Below are positions 25,801 to 35,300 of a stretch of 64,000 bases of DNA, in pieces. Source of the DNA: Heterocephalus glaber (lineage: Eukaryota > Chordata > Mammalia > Rodentia > Bathyergidae); contig NW_004624795.1 of the NCBI RefSeq assembly GCF_000247695.1, positions 5,286,686 to 5,350,685 on the forward strand, given 5' to 3'. Every line of letters starts with the position of its first letter. The stretch's first letter is position 1. The translations under genes were made by a program, and so were the position numbers. The notes beneath the pieces were generated by a model. That model saw only the letters and a list, made by a program, of their open reading frames with translations. It ran no database searches and was not told the origin of the DNA.

Positions 25801-28800
25801 GCCCGCCTGGAGCCCGGCGCAAAGCATCTCCTCCGTGCTCATCTCCATCCAGTCGCTGATGACCGAGAACCCCTACCACAACGAGCCCGGCTTCGAGCAG
25901 GTGAAGGCCGAGCGTCAGTGGGGGCGGGCTGGTGTGTGGACCTCGGGCTTGGTCTGTGACAGTTGGCCGGTGCTGCCGCACACAGTGCTCGCCTTGGGTG
26001 GTGTGGGGCACCACACGGTAGGTAGGTCAGGTCCGTTCTGCAACTCCGGGTGTCTGGGCAGGGCCACCCAGCCAGCTCTCCTGGAGTCAGCAGCCGAGTG
26101 TCAGCAGGGGCAGCACCGAGAGCGCAGGGAGCCTGCCGAGCCTTTGTTCCTTCTCCTGGCTGCGCTGTGCTCTGGGCCCACTGAACTCTACGCGTGCTGT
26201 CTGGTCTCAGATTCACTGTGCGAAGTAACTCGTCCACACTGTCACACGAGGTCTAGAGCCCAGACTTTACTGTTGTTCCCAAAACGCCTTCTTGAATTAC
26301 TCAGGAGCACAGGAAAAAAATTCAGTGATCTCAAACAAAATAATTTCAGCTGCTGTGCACACCTGTTGTCGCGGCACTCTGGGAGGCTGAGGCGGGAAGA
26401 TCACAAGTTCTAGCACAGCCTGGACCACTTCATAACTTAGACCTTGTCCCCAAATACAAAGGGCTGGGAGTGGGAAGACTCTGGGTTCAATCCTCAATAC
26501 TGAAAAAACATCAAAACTCGCTTATCTCAAACTAGTAATTCACGTAGTATTCCACCGACATTTGAAAGTTACTGTTTTCTTCAGAAGTTGAAACCCCTCC
26601 GCCGGCCGGCCGTGCCCTGTGGCTTCACTAATGAGCACTTTGGAAGCTGCAGTGGCGGGGAAGGGGAGGGAGGAGCTGCAGCGAGCACAGGAGGGGAGCC
26701 TTCCCCCACATCTGTCTGCTCGGGATTCCTCCCATGAAACTCCGGTCCTACTCTGGTCGGTCAGCTTCGAGAAGAGTGGGCTCAGCAAGGGTGGAACCCT
26801 CCTGCCACCTGAGAGCATGGACTGGCAGCCACTGTTCCTGGCTGGTGACTCCCACTGTCTCTGTTTTAAGGCACTGGGATTGAACCTAGTGCATCTTGCA
26901 TGCTGGGCAAGCGCTGCACCCCTGAGCCACATCCCCAGTCCCCACCACCATCTTTTTTATGTTTGTTTTTGAGATAGGGTCTCACTGTGTACTTCTGGGT
27001 GGCCTTGCACTCACTCTGTAACCCAGGTTGGCTTCAAACTCCTCAGTCTCCCAAGTGCTGGGATTACAGGCCTGTGCCACCACGCCTGGCCCACCCGCCA
27101 TCATTCTCAGGTGGTTATTTCCCTCTTAATTTTTTTTTTTTTTTTGATACCAGGGATCAAACTCAGGACCTTGCACTTGGGAGGCAGGTCTGCATCACTG
27201 AGCTAAACCCCTGGCCCTCCCGCTTAATTCTTACTGATCTGGGTGTGGTGGCACACCTCCGCCGAGGCAGGAGGACTGCCTTGAGTTTGAGGCCAGCCTG
27301 GGCTACCTAGTGAGACTGTTTCAAAAATTTCTCACCAGGTAGACCTTTCTCTTGCGGTTCAGAAAGATTTGTGGTCTCTGGCTTGGTTCTTGGTCAGGTG
27401 ACCTGTAACAGAGGGCGCTGCTGTGTGGAGGAGGGAAAAGGTCGCAGAAGCAAAGCCCCCGTGGATCTGTGTGGATCTGCAGTGGGGATGTGTCCTCCTG
27501 GCTCACATTGTAGCCTGCCCTGTACTAACCCATGTCTCTTCCAGTCGTCTTTTCTCTGCCTCCATTTTGCATTTGGACACTGTGGTGTCTGTCAAATTGC
27601 AGGAGAGACATCCAGGCGACAGCAAAAACTACAACGAATGTATCCGGCACGAGACCATTCGCGTCGCGGTCTGTGACATGATGGAAGGGAAGTGTCCCTG
27701 CCCCGAGCCCCTGCGGTGAGTGTCAGGCGGCCCTGTGGCTTTGCATTCCCTTGGTGAGGTGGGTGGGCAGCACCTCTGAGGGCCTTTGGGGCGGCACTGG
27801 GTGCTGGGAGGCAGAGGAGGAAGATGTGTTTCATGCTTTCCCAGAACAGCTGACCGGGGTACCCCCGAGGAAGCTGCGGGAGACTGGGTGCTGGGTGAGT
27901 GGGAAGGGGTCTGTCCCTAGGGACCCCGGGCTCACGCAGGCTTGGGTGTGAGCAAGAATGCACCCTCAGAGCCCATTTCCAGCGCCCACGCTCATTTCTC
28001 TGGGTGGAGCTAATGCCCATGGAGATGTGGAGGAGGGGTGGGGAGCAGACGGCATGAGCGCACCGGGCGCTGCAGTTGGCATCCGGATGGTGACTGTTAC
28101 AGGCGCTCTCGTCGGGTCACTGGCGAGGTGGGGGGAGGCGGGAGGCGTCTCTTCCCTTTCCAGTTTCAAGGTCTGTGGACTTGGGAACTAGCTGTGTGGT
28201 CTGACACTAGGGTCAGAAGGTGAGGGCCAGGAGCCCAGCCTCTAACTGCTCTGCTCTCCCCAGAGGGGTGATGGAGAAGTCCTTCCTGGAGTACTACGAC
28301 TTCTACGAGGTGGCCTGCAAAGATCGCCTGCACCTTCAGGGCCAGACCATGCAGGTAACAGTAACTCCGGCCCACCAGGGGACACCGTCCTGCCCAGGGC
28401 CCTGTGGCTTCAGTTCCTAGGTCCTGGCATAAAGTGGGTGTGTGGAGTAGAGCCCTAGGCGTCCGCTCTCTAGGCCAGAGTTGGTCAGGAGTTGCCTCCT
28501 TTCCTGGTCGGGAGTTTTCCAGCCCTGGGACACTTAGCCCATCAGAAACTCAGGCTGAGCAAGGCAGGTGGCACTCCATCCTGGCCCGTAGGCCCCCAGA
28601 GAGAGGTCCCTTCCACAGGGAAGCAGGTGTGCTCCTGGGCCTCTGCCGGGACCTTCCTGCTCTGCCTTTGTGAAGGGCTCTTCTCTCCCACCCGGGTGGC
28701 TCCCATGTCTGCGTCTCACAGTGGCTGACTGACTGAGGGCCCTAGGCCTCTCCGGTCAGAGCTGCGTCTTCCTCAGCACCAGGAGAGGGAATGCCTGTGT

Positions 28801-29978
28801 CCTCCAGCATTGTTGCCTCGAGGCAGCTCCCTCTGTTCTTTCAAGGACGAGGCAGGCTCGGGCTCCCACTCCCCCAAAGCTGTGGGGAGAGCGTGGAGAT
28901 GCTGTCTGCCCTGCTTTGAACCCTGCCAGGGCCTGTGCTGTTGAGTGCCCCGTGAAGAAAGCCTGGGGCTGGGGTGGCCGGGAAGCCTCTGTGGAGAGGC
29001 GCCCGAAGGCGGAGGAAGGAAGACCTTGAGGACCGGCAGCTCCAGAGCCATTGTGGCTCCCTTAGGCAGGGAATGCAACCCTCAGGACGGGCACAGAGCT
29101 GCCTGGCATCCGCTGTCGCCACACTGCTGGGAGGGCAGTGTGGGTGGGACAGGCTGGGGTGCGGCTCATCTCGCTCGGGCCCCAGGCTCCCTTGCCATGC
29201 GTGCGGGGAAGGAGAGCGGAAGGGAGCAGAAGGAAGGAGACCTGGGAGGGGCGCAGCTCTGGGCCGCCCTGAAAGCAGCTGCCCTGTGTGGGGCCCACGC
29301 TCACTCCAGGGCTTGGCTGGCTGGAGAAGGGGCCTGGGCTGCCCCCTCTGCAGACACCTGGAGCCCCAGGGCTGGTTGGTTTCGGGCTCGCGTGTGCCAG
29401 CCCGGACCGAGGAGCTCTGTGACAGAAGGACAAGGCTGGGGGCCCGGGCCAGGAAGGCGGGTCCCCGGGAGGCCAGGGCGCAGGTCTGCCTGTGACTGGA
29501 GGGGAGCAGTGTCCTCTCTGGGGGCGGGTGAAGGGCGGGCCTGCCCTCGGGGCTGCAGGACATGGAGGAAGAGCCAGGCGCACTCAGTGATCACCGGCCA
29601 TCCCCATAGGGTGATGCCGAGCAGGGCGCCCTGCGTGGTGGCTGGCTTCTGGGGGGAGAGGCGCATCTCCTGTCGGCCCAGGCTGGCTGTGCTTTGGGCA
29701 GTGGCCGTCGTGGCCTTTGGGTCTGTGGAAGGATCATGCCGTGTGCCCTCGGTCCCCACGGGGCAAGTCCCACTGCGCCCTCACCACCCTGTCGCCTTCC
29801 CTGCCAGGACCCTTTCGGGGAGAAGCGGGGCCACTTCGACTACCAGTCCCTCCTCATCCGCCTGGGCCTCATCCGCCAGAGAGTGCTGGAGCGGCTGCCC
29901 AGCGAGAACGCCGAGATGGACTCTGACAGCAGCTCCTCGGGGACGGAGACGGACCTGCACGGGAGCCTGAGGGTGTAG
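19527..29978 (+). CDS. UBE2Z: UBE2Z: E2 conjugating enzyme Z (ubiquitin and FAT10; USE1)
   Basis: UBE2Z is the E2 loaded by the E1 UBA6 and carries ubiquitin or FAT10 on its active-site Cys. Coding exons are 19527-19852, 21557-21629, 23770-23957, 25789-25900, 27603-27715, 28264-28354 and 29808-29978 (1074 nt, 357 aa, human 354). All junctions are GT/AG and in frame. Residues 1-95 are a low-complexity Ala/Gly/Pro leader. The UBC fold starts near [15 protein letters not shown]. The catalytic Cys191 (codon 23941-23943) lies in [10 protein letters not shown], with NPN in place of the usual HPN. A UBE2Z-type C-terminal extension ends [16 protein letters not shown]. The start was chosen by homology and a strong context (GCGATGG), although the frame stays open upstream. 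The +3 length relative to human comes from four extra Ala/Thr residues and one fewer Ala. Confidence 0.98.
19892..20056. other. Assembly gap (165 N) in UBE2Z intron 1
   Basis: The run of N starts 39 bases after the exon 1 donor, inside the CpG-rich stretch. Both flanks are extremely GC-rich, a common cause of sequencing dropout. No UBE2Z coding residue is missing, because exon 1 joins exon 2 in frame. Confidence 0.99.
21557..21629 (+). CDS. UBE2Z: UBE2Z exon 2
   Basis: 73 nt from the acceptor GTTGTGCAG to the donor GTATGG, completing an Arg codon and adding 24 codons. It encodes [19 protein letters not shown] followed by VDMTK, the first UBC helix region. Confidence 0.97.
22417..23572. repeat. 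Six SINEs in UBE2Z intron 2
   Basis: B1 (+) 22417-22543; ID (+) 22847-22903 with the middle deleted and an (AT)n tail; B1 (+) 22943-23056; ID (-) 23217-23300; ID (-) 23363-23452 preceded by a C run; B1 (-) 23455-23572. The last ends about 200 bases before exon 3. Confidence 0.87.
23770..23957 (+). CDS. UBE2Z: UBE2Z exon 3: UBC core with catalytic Cys
   Basis: 188 nt from GTTTTGCAG to GTAAGA. It encodes the beta-sheet signature [14 protein letters not shown], the segment [11 protein letters not shown], and [16 protein letters not shown] with the active-site Cys codon at 23941-23943. It ends after two bases of a Gly codon. Confidence 0.98.
25425..25520 (-). repeat. ID-like SINE in UBE2Z intron 3
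   Basis: Reverse copy TTTTTGGTATGGGGGATCAA through CACTGAGCTAAATCCCCGGC. The rest of the 1.8-kb intron holds no clear repeat, but there is a (GATGGT)n patch at 24170-24188. Confidence 0.9.
25789..25900 (+). CDS. UBE2Z: UBE2Z exon 4
   Basis: 112 nt from GTCCGCAG to GTGAAG, phase 1 in and 0 out. It encodes [20 protein letters not shown] and then [15 protein letters not shown]. The TW pair and the ENPYHNEPG stretch are typical of E2 folds just after the active site. Confidence 0.97.
26345..27335. repeat. Six SINE pieces in UBE2Z intron 4
   Basis: Degraded B1 (+) 26345-26457 with an ID scrap to 26505; old ID (-) 26868-26945; B1 (-) 26950-27094; ID (-) 27128-27219; B1 (+) 27236-27335. The splice acceptor of exon 5 is 265 bases further on. 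Confidence 0.83.
27603..27715 (+). CDS. UBE2Z: UBE2Z exon 5
   Basis: 113 nt from AATTGCAG to GTGAGT. It encodes [19 protein letters not shown] and continues through a [15 protein letters not shown] stretch, a Cys-rich segment specific to UBE2Z-type E2s. Confidence 0.97.
28264..28354 (+). CDS. UBE2Z: UBE2Z exon 6
   Basis: 91 nt from CTCCCCAG to GTAACA. It completes the split Arg codon, then encodes [20 protein letters not shown] and [10 protein letters not shown], the helical region after the UBC core. Confidence 0.97.
28355..29807. other. UBE2Z: UBE2Z intron 6, GC-rich and SINE-free
   Basis: 1.45 kb of very GC-rich intron without a recognised repeat. Long open frames on both strands (up to 341 codons) arise from low stop-codon density. 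The longest overlaps exon 7 in the wrong frame. Confidence 0.7.
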
Positions 29979-31535
29979 GCCCTGCTCCCGGCCCGCAGGC
30001 CCTTCCCACCCCAGATGGACGGGAGGTGTGGCCACAGGATCCCGGGGTGTGGGCGGGCTGCTCCCCTTCTGACCTCCTTGGCACCGAAGCCTTGGGGCTG
30101 TGTCCCCTTCAGGGCCCAGCTCCTTTCTCGGAGCCCCCAGGGCTAGGGCCCAGCCAGACCCACCAGGACACCTCCACACCCGCAGCCATGCTCCTAGGGC
30201 GGGAGGAGACTGCCGCCGGGAGAGGGGTGCACAGGTGGCTCGGGTGGGGGCTGTCTGACGGGAGCAGTCTGGGTGGCCTGCCTGCCTGCCTGTCTGCCTG
30301 CCTGTCTGTCTGTCTATTTGTCTGTCTGCAGTCTCCCAGCAGGCTCTCAGCACCCTCCTCCAGGCCTCCCCTCCCCTCCTCTCCCCTCCTCTCCCCTCCC
30401 CTCCCCTCCTCTCCCCTCCTGTAGTTATTCCCGGGCCAGCAGACTCCTTTCCCCTAATTTATAGTCACTGTTCTAGACAGACCAAAGACAGGAACAGTGG
30501 CAGGGCCCAGGCTGCTGAGGATCCGCTGCACCGAGCACCGAGCACCTTCCCCCCTCCCCCTCCCTCAGGCTCCAGGCAGAAGGGACAGGGCAGCCCGCAC
30601 ACAGGCCCCGAGAAACCGGAAGTACTGTTTGTCCCCGTGATCACTGATTGGAGACTGGGGCCACTCCGGAGTGGCCCTGGCAGGGTGTCCCTAATGGCCA
30701 GAGCGCCTCTCCCGGGTGGGGCGGCTGGCGGGAGTCCTTAGCACATTTGTTTGGCTCTCCTATGTCTTCTTTTCACCCCAGCCCGAAGCCCCCTCCTCAG
30801 TTCAACCCCAGGGATTTGGGCAGCCGGTCCCCAGTGAAGGAGGGGCTGGGGCTCTGGCACCCTCCCTCCCTCCCCCTCCCCCAGCTGCTGTGTTGCTTCT
30901 CTGTTCAGCACAGTGCTGTCACTGGTTGGTCAGAAAGGCGAGGTTTGGGTGCCCAGGGTCTGGACACTGGGGACCTGCCTGCTGCTCTGTTCTTGCGTTT
31001 GCAGGTTGCGTTGTTAGGGCCCCTGGGGGTGGCGGCCCGGCCTGGGTGAGCACAGGCCGTGGGTGTGCCAGGAGGAGGGGGAGGACATCGTGAACCTGCC
31101 CTCCTGCTGCTAGGAAGTCTCTGCCCTGTGGATCCTGGCTCCCGGGGGGACGAGGATTGGGGACACAGGAGAGCATCCTGCTCCGAGGGCCACAGGTGCC
31201 ACACGTGGGGTGGGGTTGGTTTCCGTGAGGACTTGGAGGGGACCCGCTTCCCACTCCCTTTGGTTCCCAGAGCTGGTCAGGCTGGAGTGCCCTGGTTTGT
31301 GGGTCCAGTGTCGCCTGCCATTCATCTAGGTGTCCCCACCCACACTGAAGTGACAATCTTCTCCTTGGCCCGCCATGGGGCAGAGCACGTCTGGCACAGC
31401 AGCCGGACTTTTACGCCCTAATCTTGAGTTGAGGAAATATATGCACAGGGGTCAGAGATGTCTTTATATCCGACTGTACATAAATGAAGTTCTTTTTTTT
31501 TCTTTTTGGTGCAATAAAGTTTGTTTTGGCAGAAG
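29808..31535 (+). CDS. UBE2Z: UBE2Z exon 7: C terminus and long 3' UTR
   Basis: Coding 29808-29978 (57 codons with TAG 29976-29978) gives [20 protein letters not shown] and the Ser-rich tail. The 3' UTR is about 1.55 kb. It carries (CTGC/CTGT)n at 30277-30330 and a CCCCTCCT tract at 30365-30420, and ends after AATAAA 31513-31518. The end coordinate is inferred from that signal. Confidence 0.93.
30277..30423 (+). repeat. CTGC/CTGT and CCCCTCCT low-complexity tracts in UBE2Z 3' UTR
   Basis: Two adjacent pyrimidine-rich arrays lie in the transcript: imperfect CTGCCTGC/CTGTCTGT at 30277-30330 and a C/T block at 30365-30420. They would appear as G/A purine runs on the opposite strand. Confidence 0.9.
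31513..31518 (+). terminator. UBE2Z: UBE2Z polyadenylation signal AATAAA
   Basis: Canonical hexamer in GGTGCAATAAAGTTTGTTTT, with the T/G-rich downstream element directly after it. No other canonical signal was noticed between the stop codon and this point. Confidence 0.85.
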
Positions 31536-32120
31536 GAGGAAGCGCCTGTGGGTGCGGGGGGTGGTAAAGACGGGGCTGCCTGCTGCACCCCACCCACCTG
31601 GATTGTGGGGGGAGAGGCCCTCACTGAAGGCTGTGGCTTGTGGTCAGCAAGAGAGTCACCACCTTGGCCTCTGCGGCTTCCAGAGCCATGAGGGCAGGCA
31701 GAGGCGGGAGGCGGCTGCTCCCCTGCTAGGGCAGGGATGGGCCGCTCAGACCTCAGCGCTACCTCAGCTCTGCCCCTGTGCCATGGAGGGGCCTGGCCTT
31801 GGGGTGCCGGAGAAGAGGTCCATGCAGTGTCCCTGAAGCTGTGGCCTGACTCCTACGGGGCTGGGAGGGGCAGACGCACTCACTTCCTACTGGGCCAGTG
31901 TCCCTGTGCAGCAAGTCGCTCACGGCCTGCAGCCCCCACAGAGGGTGCAGGGGCCCCTGGTCCCTGAGGAGTTGGAGCCAGCCGAGCGGGGTCCCCTGAA
32001 TTCTCCAGGTCTCAGAGGCCAGGCCCTCGGGCAGGGGACACAGTCTCGCTGTCCTCTGCCACTCAGGTTTTCCCCAAGACGCTGCCCTATTGAAGGCACT
32101 TTTAAAAAATAAAAAATGGG
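31536..32120. other. UBE2Z-SNF8 tail-to-tail spacer
   Basis: About 0.6 kb of GC-rich sequence separates the two convergent 3' ends. No SINE and no convincing open reading frame was seen. It is one of the few spacers in the window free of SINEs. Confidence 0.7.
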
Positions 32121-32139
32121 AGAAGAAAAAACTTGGAAC

Positions 32140-32145
32140 TTTATT
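32140..32145 (-). terminator. SNF8: SNF8 polyadenylation signal AATAAA
   Basis: TTTATT on the plus strand, i.e. AATAAA in the SNF8 sense, 77 nt after the stop codon. Cleavage is expected near 32120. Confidence 0.75.
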
Positions 32146-32221
32146 TTCTAGAAACAAGATTGTCCAGGTCCCTCCTGTGCACCGCCATGCACCTCAGTGG
32201 GATGGGATCGGGGAGGCCGAG

Positions 32222-32359
32222 TCATGGCAGCGCCTCACTGGCCTCCTCAGCTGTGATCTCCTGTGAGTAGAGGTCGGCAAAGAGCGCGGGCAGCCAGTAG
32301 TGTGCCTCGCCAACGGCCTGCAGGTCCAGCCAGGCCAGCCCCTCCTTGAGCAGGTGCTC
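32222..32359 (-). CDS. SNF8: SNF8 exon 8: C terminus
   Basis: 138 nt of coding sequence in phase 0 after the acceptor TTCTCCCCAG, reading [14 protein letters not shown] and ending EALP plus TGA (32222-32224). The 3' UTR is short, about 90 nt. Confidence 0.97.
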   Translation of the reverse strand, partial: EHLLKEGLAWLDLQAVGEAHYWLPALFADLYSQEITAEEASEALP

Positions 32360-35300
32360 CTGGGGAGAAGCCACAGTCGTGGTGAGAGGCGGCCCAAGGT
32401 GGCAGCCAAGCCTCGCTGCCCGGGTTGGCCTTGGCCTGAACTTGAGCTGTGGGGAAGAGACAGGCAGCAGTGTGCTGCGTGGGCTCAGTGGCCACTGACT
32501 CTCTTCTGGGGTAACAGCAGCTCAGTCCACACTGCTTCTGTCCACACACCGCAGAAGGCAGCAATGTGGCTCAGTGGAAAACGTGACTCCAACAGTTGGT
32601 CACAGACTCGGGTGAGGATCCCTTCCCCTGCATCGCCACTGTCACAAACCCAGGACCTGCAACCCCTGCAGGTTCGCAGTGTCCGGGACAGCGTGTGGGG
32701 CCAGTCCCACCCAGGGAGCTCTCCACAGTGCCATGCACCCGTCCTCCAGGGCCCTGCGTCCCTACCTACCAGCACCTGGCGCGCACGCTCTGTCTCCCAC
32801 TTGAGGCTGGCCCGGATCTCACTGACTGTCACGTACCCATTTTTCTGTAGGGAGGATGGGGCTGAGTGAGTCAGGGCTGCAGAAATGCAACCCCGCAGTT
32901 GGAAGCGCCGCCTTGGGCAGGCCGGGAAAGGGCATCTGGGGCCCCGCGGAGGGAGAAGTGACGGAGGGTCACAGTGGTCCCACCTGACAACACGGGAGCC
33001 CAGGTACTGGGACCAAACACCCAGCCACAAAGAGCCATGGTGACTGACGGAAGGGAGGTCACAGCTGTCACCATCCAACAGCGAAGACCACACTATGGCT
33101 TCGCCTCCCGCCCCTCCTTTTCCGACACAATTTAAAAAACGGGTGTGGTGTGGGGAAGACGGTACATGCTTCAGGCATGCCCAGGAATGAGGACCGGCAA
33201 ACCAAACTATCTTTGGGGGAGTGGGTGTGAGGCAGGGTCTCATTGTGTAGCCCAGGCTGGCCTTTCAGCCTCCTAGTACTGGGATTACAGATGGGCTTCC
33301 CCACCCCACGCAGGGCACCAAACTCTCCTAAAGAATCCCCAGTGTAGTTTAAGAAGACGTCAGAGAGCCCGCCTGCCCCAGGAAGCCTCGCTCCACCCCA
33401 CCCCGAACAGGGCCCAGGCCCGCACCTCGGCCAGCTGTAGCACCACGGTGTGGTCCATGTTGAGCTCCGCAGGCACAGACTGGATGAGGTAGGTGCCGCC
33501 CACTGGGATGATGCCGAAGCCTGAGCCCAGCGCCTTGAGCTTCTTGATGGCCCTGAGCAGGTCGTCCCTGCATGAGGTGAGGAAGAGCATCGTGAGGGTC
33601 CCCGTGGATCCCACCCAGCGACACCACCCAGAGATGAGGCGCGTCCAGACAAAGCAGCCGGCCAGGTGTGGCTCAGCGCCAGGCACTTGGCCTGGCCGGC
33701 ACAAGGAGGCCCTGGGCTCCACCCAGTACTCCCAAAAAGGAGCACCAAATAGCGCTTGGACAGGCAAGCGAAAGGGTACAGGAGGCAGCGGGCCACTCAG
33801 CAAACCTGCATGGGTGCGTGACAGGGTTGAACCCAGGGCCTTCCTGCTGAGCTACATCCCTAGCCCGTTTTTTTACATTTAAAATTTTCAGACAGTTGCC
33901 CAAGCTGGGCTCGAGCTTTTGATCCTCCTGCCTCAGCCTCTTGAATGCTGGGATCACAGACGTGCACCACCATGCCTGGTGTGTTTTTTTAGTGCCGGGA
34001 TAGAACCCAGGGCCTCATAGCACAGAACTACACCCAGCCTTTTTTTTTTTCTTTTGAGACAGTGTCTCAATATGTAGTTCAGGCTGGCCTTGAACTTGCA
34101 GCAATCCTACTGCCTCAGCCTCCAAGTGCTGGGATTACAGGCCTGCGCCCACCACACCTGGCTTCTCCATCTGACTTTAACACTCTCTTTCTCCACTCCA
34201 AGGGCTTAGAAGGTGAGACCTACTGGCTGACGTCCTGCGCGAACTTGCCCCTTCCCTTCAACACCTGCTGGTGCAGCTCCTCCAGCGTTATGAGACCTGT
34301 CGGAGAGGGGGCGGCGTGCAGTGAGACTGCAGCCTTCATGGCTGCAAGCACTCTCTTCTTTGGTTGCAGTACTGAGGATCAAACCCAGGGCCTTCACACT
34401 GAGCCTCATTCCCCACCCTTTAAAAAAACTGTTGTATTGTTTGACAGTTCTCCCTAAGTCGCTGAGGTGCCCAGGCCAGGCTGGAACTTGCAATCCTCCT
34501 GCCTCAGCCTCCCCAGTGCTGGGATTAGAGGCCTGTGCCACTATGCCTGGCCTGCCACCACTTTAAATAGATGCTCATTCCTTTCCAGTGGCTGCCAGGT
34601 TGCAAACAGCACTCCAGTTGCTAAATTTCTTTCACCTGTTTTCTTATAAGCTAACTGGCTACACAATGAGAAATGTGGTCTCCGACCTTGTCAGAACTTC
34701 AGTAGAGGGAGACCTAGGAAAACCCTCCTAAAACTTACAGCATCATCTTTGAAAGGCCATATATACACAAAGGTTCTTCACTACAGGCTGCGTCTATTCA
34801 GACCCAATGATTTATCAATTTAAAATTGGTTATAAGTTTTCCTTTTCTGTTTTTTTAAAAAGAAAAAAAAGTTTTTTTTGGTTTGTTTTCTGGTTTTGTT
34901 GAGACAGGTTCTCATTATAGAGCCCAGGCTGGCCTCCAATTTGCAGTGATCCTCCTGCCTCAGCCTCCTGAGTGCTGGGACCACAGGCGTGCGCCGCCAC
35001 ACCTGGCTCCATTTGCACTTCTTTTCAGAAGTGGTGTCTGTTCGTCTCACAGGCTCATTTTTTTTGAGGCCTTTTGTTTTGAGGGGGTCGCAGGGTTTTT
35101 TTGGTTCTTTATATTCTAGATACGAGTCCTCCATACAGGAACAGCTGGGAAAAATTTTTTTCCCATTCTGTAGGTTGTCTTTTTTTTCCTTTTGGCAGGA
35201 GCGGGGATTGAACCCAGGGCCTTCACACTGAGCTACAGCCCCTGCCTTGTTTAAAAAAAAAAGAATCACAGGATCTCACTGGGTCACCAAGTTGCCCAGG

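Noticed and set aside
28841..29563. 240-codon minus-strand frame in the same intron
   Set aside because: Composition-driven Pro/Ser/Arg text with no recognisable motif. It is antisense to the intron.
28945..29970. 341-codon plus-strand open frame across UBE2Z intron 6
   Set aside because: It overlaps exon 7 in a different frame from UBE2Z, has no domain, and lies in very GC-rich DNA where stop codons are scarce.
32485..33243. 252-codon minus-strand frame near SNF8
   Set aside because: It is intron read-through containing exon 7 of SNF8 ([14 protein letters not shown]). The spliced gene explains the real part.
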